Shown piece by piece: positions 6,152-6,851 of a DNA stretch of 6,851 bases. Each line of letters opens with the position of its first letter. Within the stretch, counting starts at the first letter, position 1. Where the stretch lies: assembly GCA_944389985.1 (NCBI GenBank), contig CALXON010000068.1, positions 1 through 6,851 on the forward strand, read 5' to 3'. The notes beneath the pieces are model-generated. The model searched no databases and had not been told where the DNA came from. It was given only the letters and a program-made list of their open reading frames with translations. The stretch is from an uncultured Spirochaetaceae bacterium. Lineage in GTDB: Bacteria > Spirochaetota > Spirochaetia > Sphaerochaetales > Sphaerochaetaceae. The position numbers were made by a program, and so were the translations under genes.

Positions 6152-6851
6152 CTGATGTCTTCTCAGCCATTCCTCATCTTCATCGGTGAGGTCTGTGCTG
6201 ATCTCTCCTTCATGACGTCTGATCCTTCCTCCCGGTGTCTTGTAGAAAGAGAAATCGGGTTCAGGAGGAAAGGACGCCTCTTCTTTGTCTGTGGTGTATT
6301 CAGGAAGTACTCCGTTCAGGAGGTCCATGATGTTTTCACTGGCAGCCTTCATGAATGGAACGGCGTCATCACCATTGAGTATTCCGATCATTTTCATTAT
6401 CAGTGGAGCAGGGTAGAGTGACATGTTCGTATACTGCATGTCCTTTGCTCTCTCAAGCATCTCAATGGCTTTTTTCCTCTCTCCATAGTGCATGTGGATG
6501 ATGGCGTAGTGTACATACGGGTCGGAGAATGTCGGCTGCCAGATACCCAGAAGTGAGAAGAGAGTCTTTCCCGCTTCCTCGAATCTGCCCTCCGCCATAT
6601 GCAGCACCGCCCTGAAATCCTCCAGTGCAGGTACATCAGGCATTTTCCTGTCATATTCTTCAAGACGTGAGCTGAAAGCATCCAGACGTCCTGCCTTCAG
6701 ATAGTAATTCAGCATGTTGATCTCAAGACCCCTGCTGCTGTATCCGGCCCTCTCCGCATCTTCTGCAAGCTCTATGGCTTTCTCCGGATCACCCGTCATG
6801 AAGTAGTACTGGGAAAGGGTGGCCTCACCGTGGTATCTGAGCTTATCCTTC
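6149..6851 (-). CDS. TPR-repeat protein with acidic C-terminus, 5'-truncated
   Basis: The frame is open to the right edge, so the start lies outside the window; 233 residues are visible. The Met codon at 6797-6799 falls in the middle of a repeat (QYYFMTGDPEKAIELA), so it is not the true start. Helix pairs of tetratricopeptide type follow one another: residues about 5-38 (the clearest, with GDPEKAI), 40-72 (YYLKAGRLDAF), 75-106 (AEGRFEEAGKTL) and 110-141 (YGERKKAIEMLERA). TPR arrays are protein-binding scaffolds. No enzyme domain, signal peptide or membrane segment is seen in this part. The final 90 residues are not TPR: a possible helix (about 160-182) leads to a Pro-rich stretch (SFPPEPDFSF), a basic patch (GGRIRRHEGE) and an acidic end (TDEDEEWLRRHQ). 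I do not recognise the family, and the partner and process are unknown. It converges with argD and is not part of the arg operon. Confidence 0.85.
   Translation of the reverse strand, partial: KDKLRYHGEATLSQYYFMTGDPEKAIELAEDAERAGYSSRGLEINMLNYYLKAGRLDAFSSRLEEYDRKMPDVPALEDFRAVLHMAEGRFEEAGKTLFSLLGIWQPTFSDPYVHYAIIHMHYGERKKAIEMLERAKDMQYTNMSLYPAPLIMKMIGILNGDDAVPFMKAASENIMDLLNGVLPEYTTDKEEASFPPEPDFSFYKTPGGRIRRHEGEISTDLTDEDEEWLRRHQ

Overview
The window is a stretch of ordinary bacterial chromosome. At its centre is a complete, tightly packed arginine/ornithine biosynthesis operon, argC-argJ-argB-argD, on the + strand. Evidence for a bacterium: Shine-Dalgarno sites (AGGAG or GGAGG) precede every complete + strand gene, a good -35/-10 pair precedes argC, and an ArgR-type operator candidate sits just upstream. 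By eye the base composition is near 50% GC. Arg is often AGG/AGA, Ile often ATA and Gly often GGA. That codon style and the argCJBD order fit several anaerobic lineages (spirochaetes, Thermotogota, some Firmicutes), and the phylum cannot be fixed from this window alone.

Layout. Positions 1-558 hold the 3' part of a GNAT-family acetyltransferase gene whose start lies before the window. A 197-base gap follows, containing an unusual array of about eight 10-base units (570-649). A small MscS-type mechanosensitive channel gene follows (756-1637). A second 197-base gap holds a possible weak terminator, an ArgR-box-like palindrome and the arg promoter. Then come argC (1835-2869), argJ (2880-4091), argB (4093-4974) and argD (4967-6148), with junctions of +10, +1 and -8 bases. 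On the opposite strand, a TPR-repeat protein gene runs from beyond the right edge and ends at 6149, exactly back to back with the argD stop.

How the genes work together. ArgB phosphorylates N-acetylglutamate, ArgC reduces the acyl phosphate to the semialdehyde, and ArgD transaminates it to N-acetylornithine. ArgJ then moves the acetyl group to glutamate, releasing ornithine and regenerating N-acetylglutamate (the cyclic, acetyl-recycling pathway). ArgB carries the N-terminal helix and C-terminal signature seen in arginine-inhibited hexameric N-acetylglutamate kinases, as expected when ArgJ recycles acetyl. The later genes (argF, argG, argH) are not here. The GNAT, channel and TPR genes have no evident link to arginine synthesis.

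I found no mobile element, CRISPR array, RNA gene or convincing new system. The points most worth a second look are the helically phased 10-base repeat array, the candidate ArgR operator, and the zero-gap convergent junction, where the two stop codons form one palindrome.
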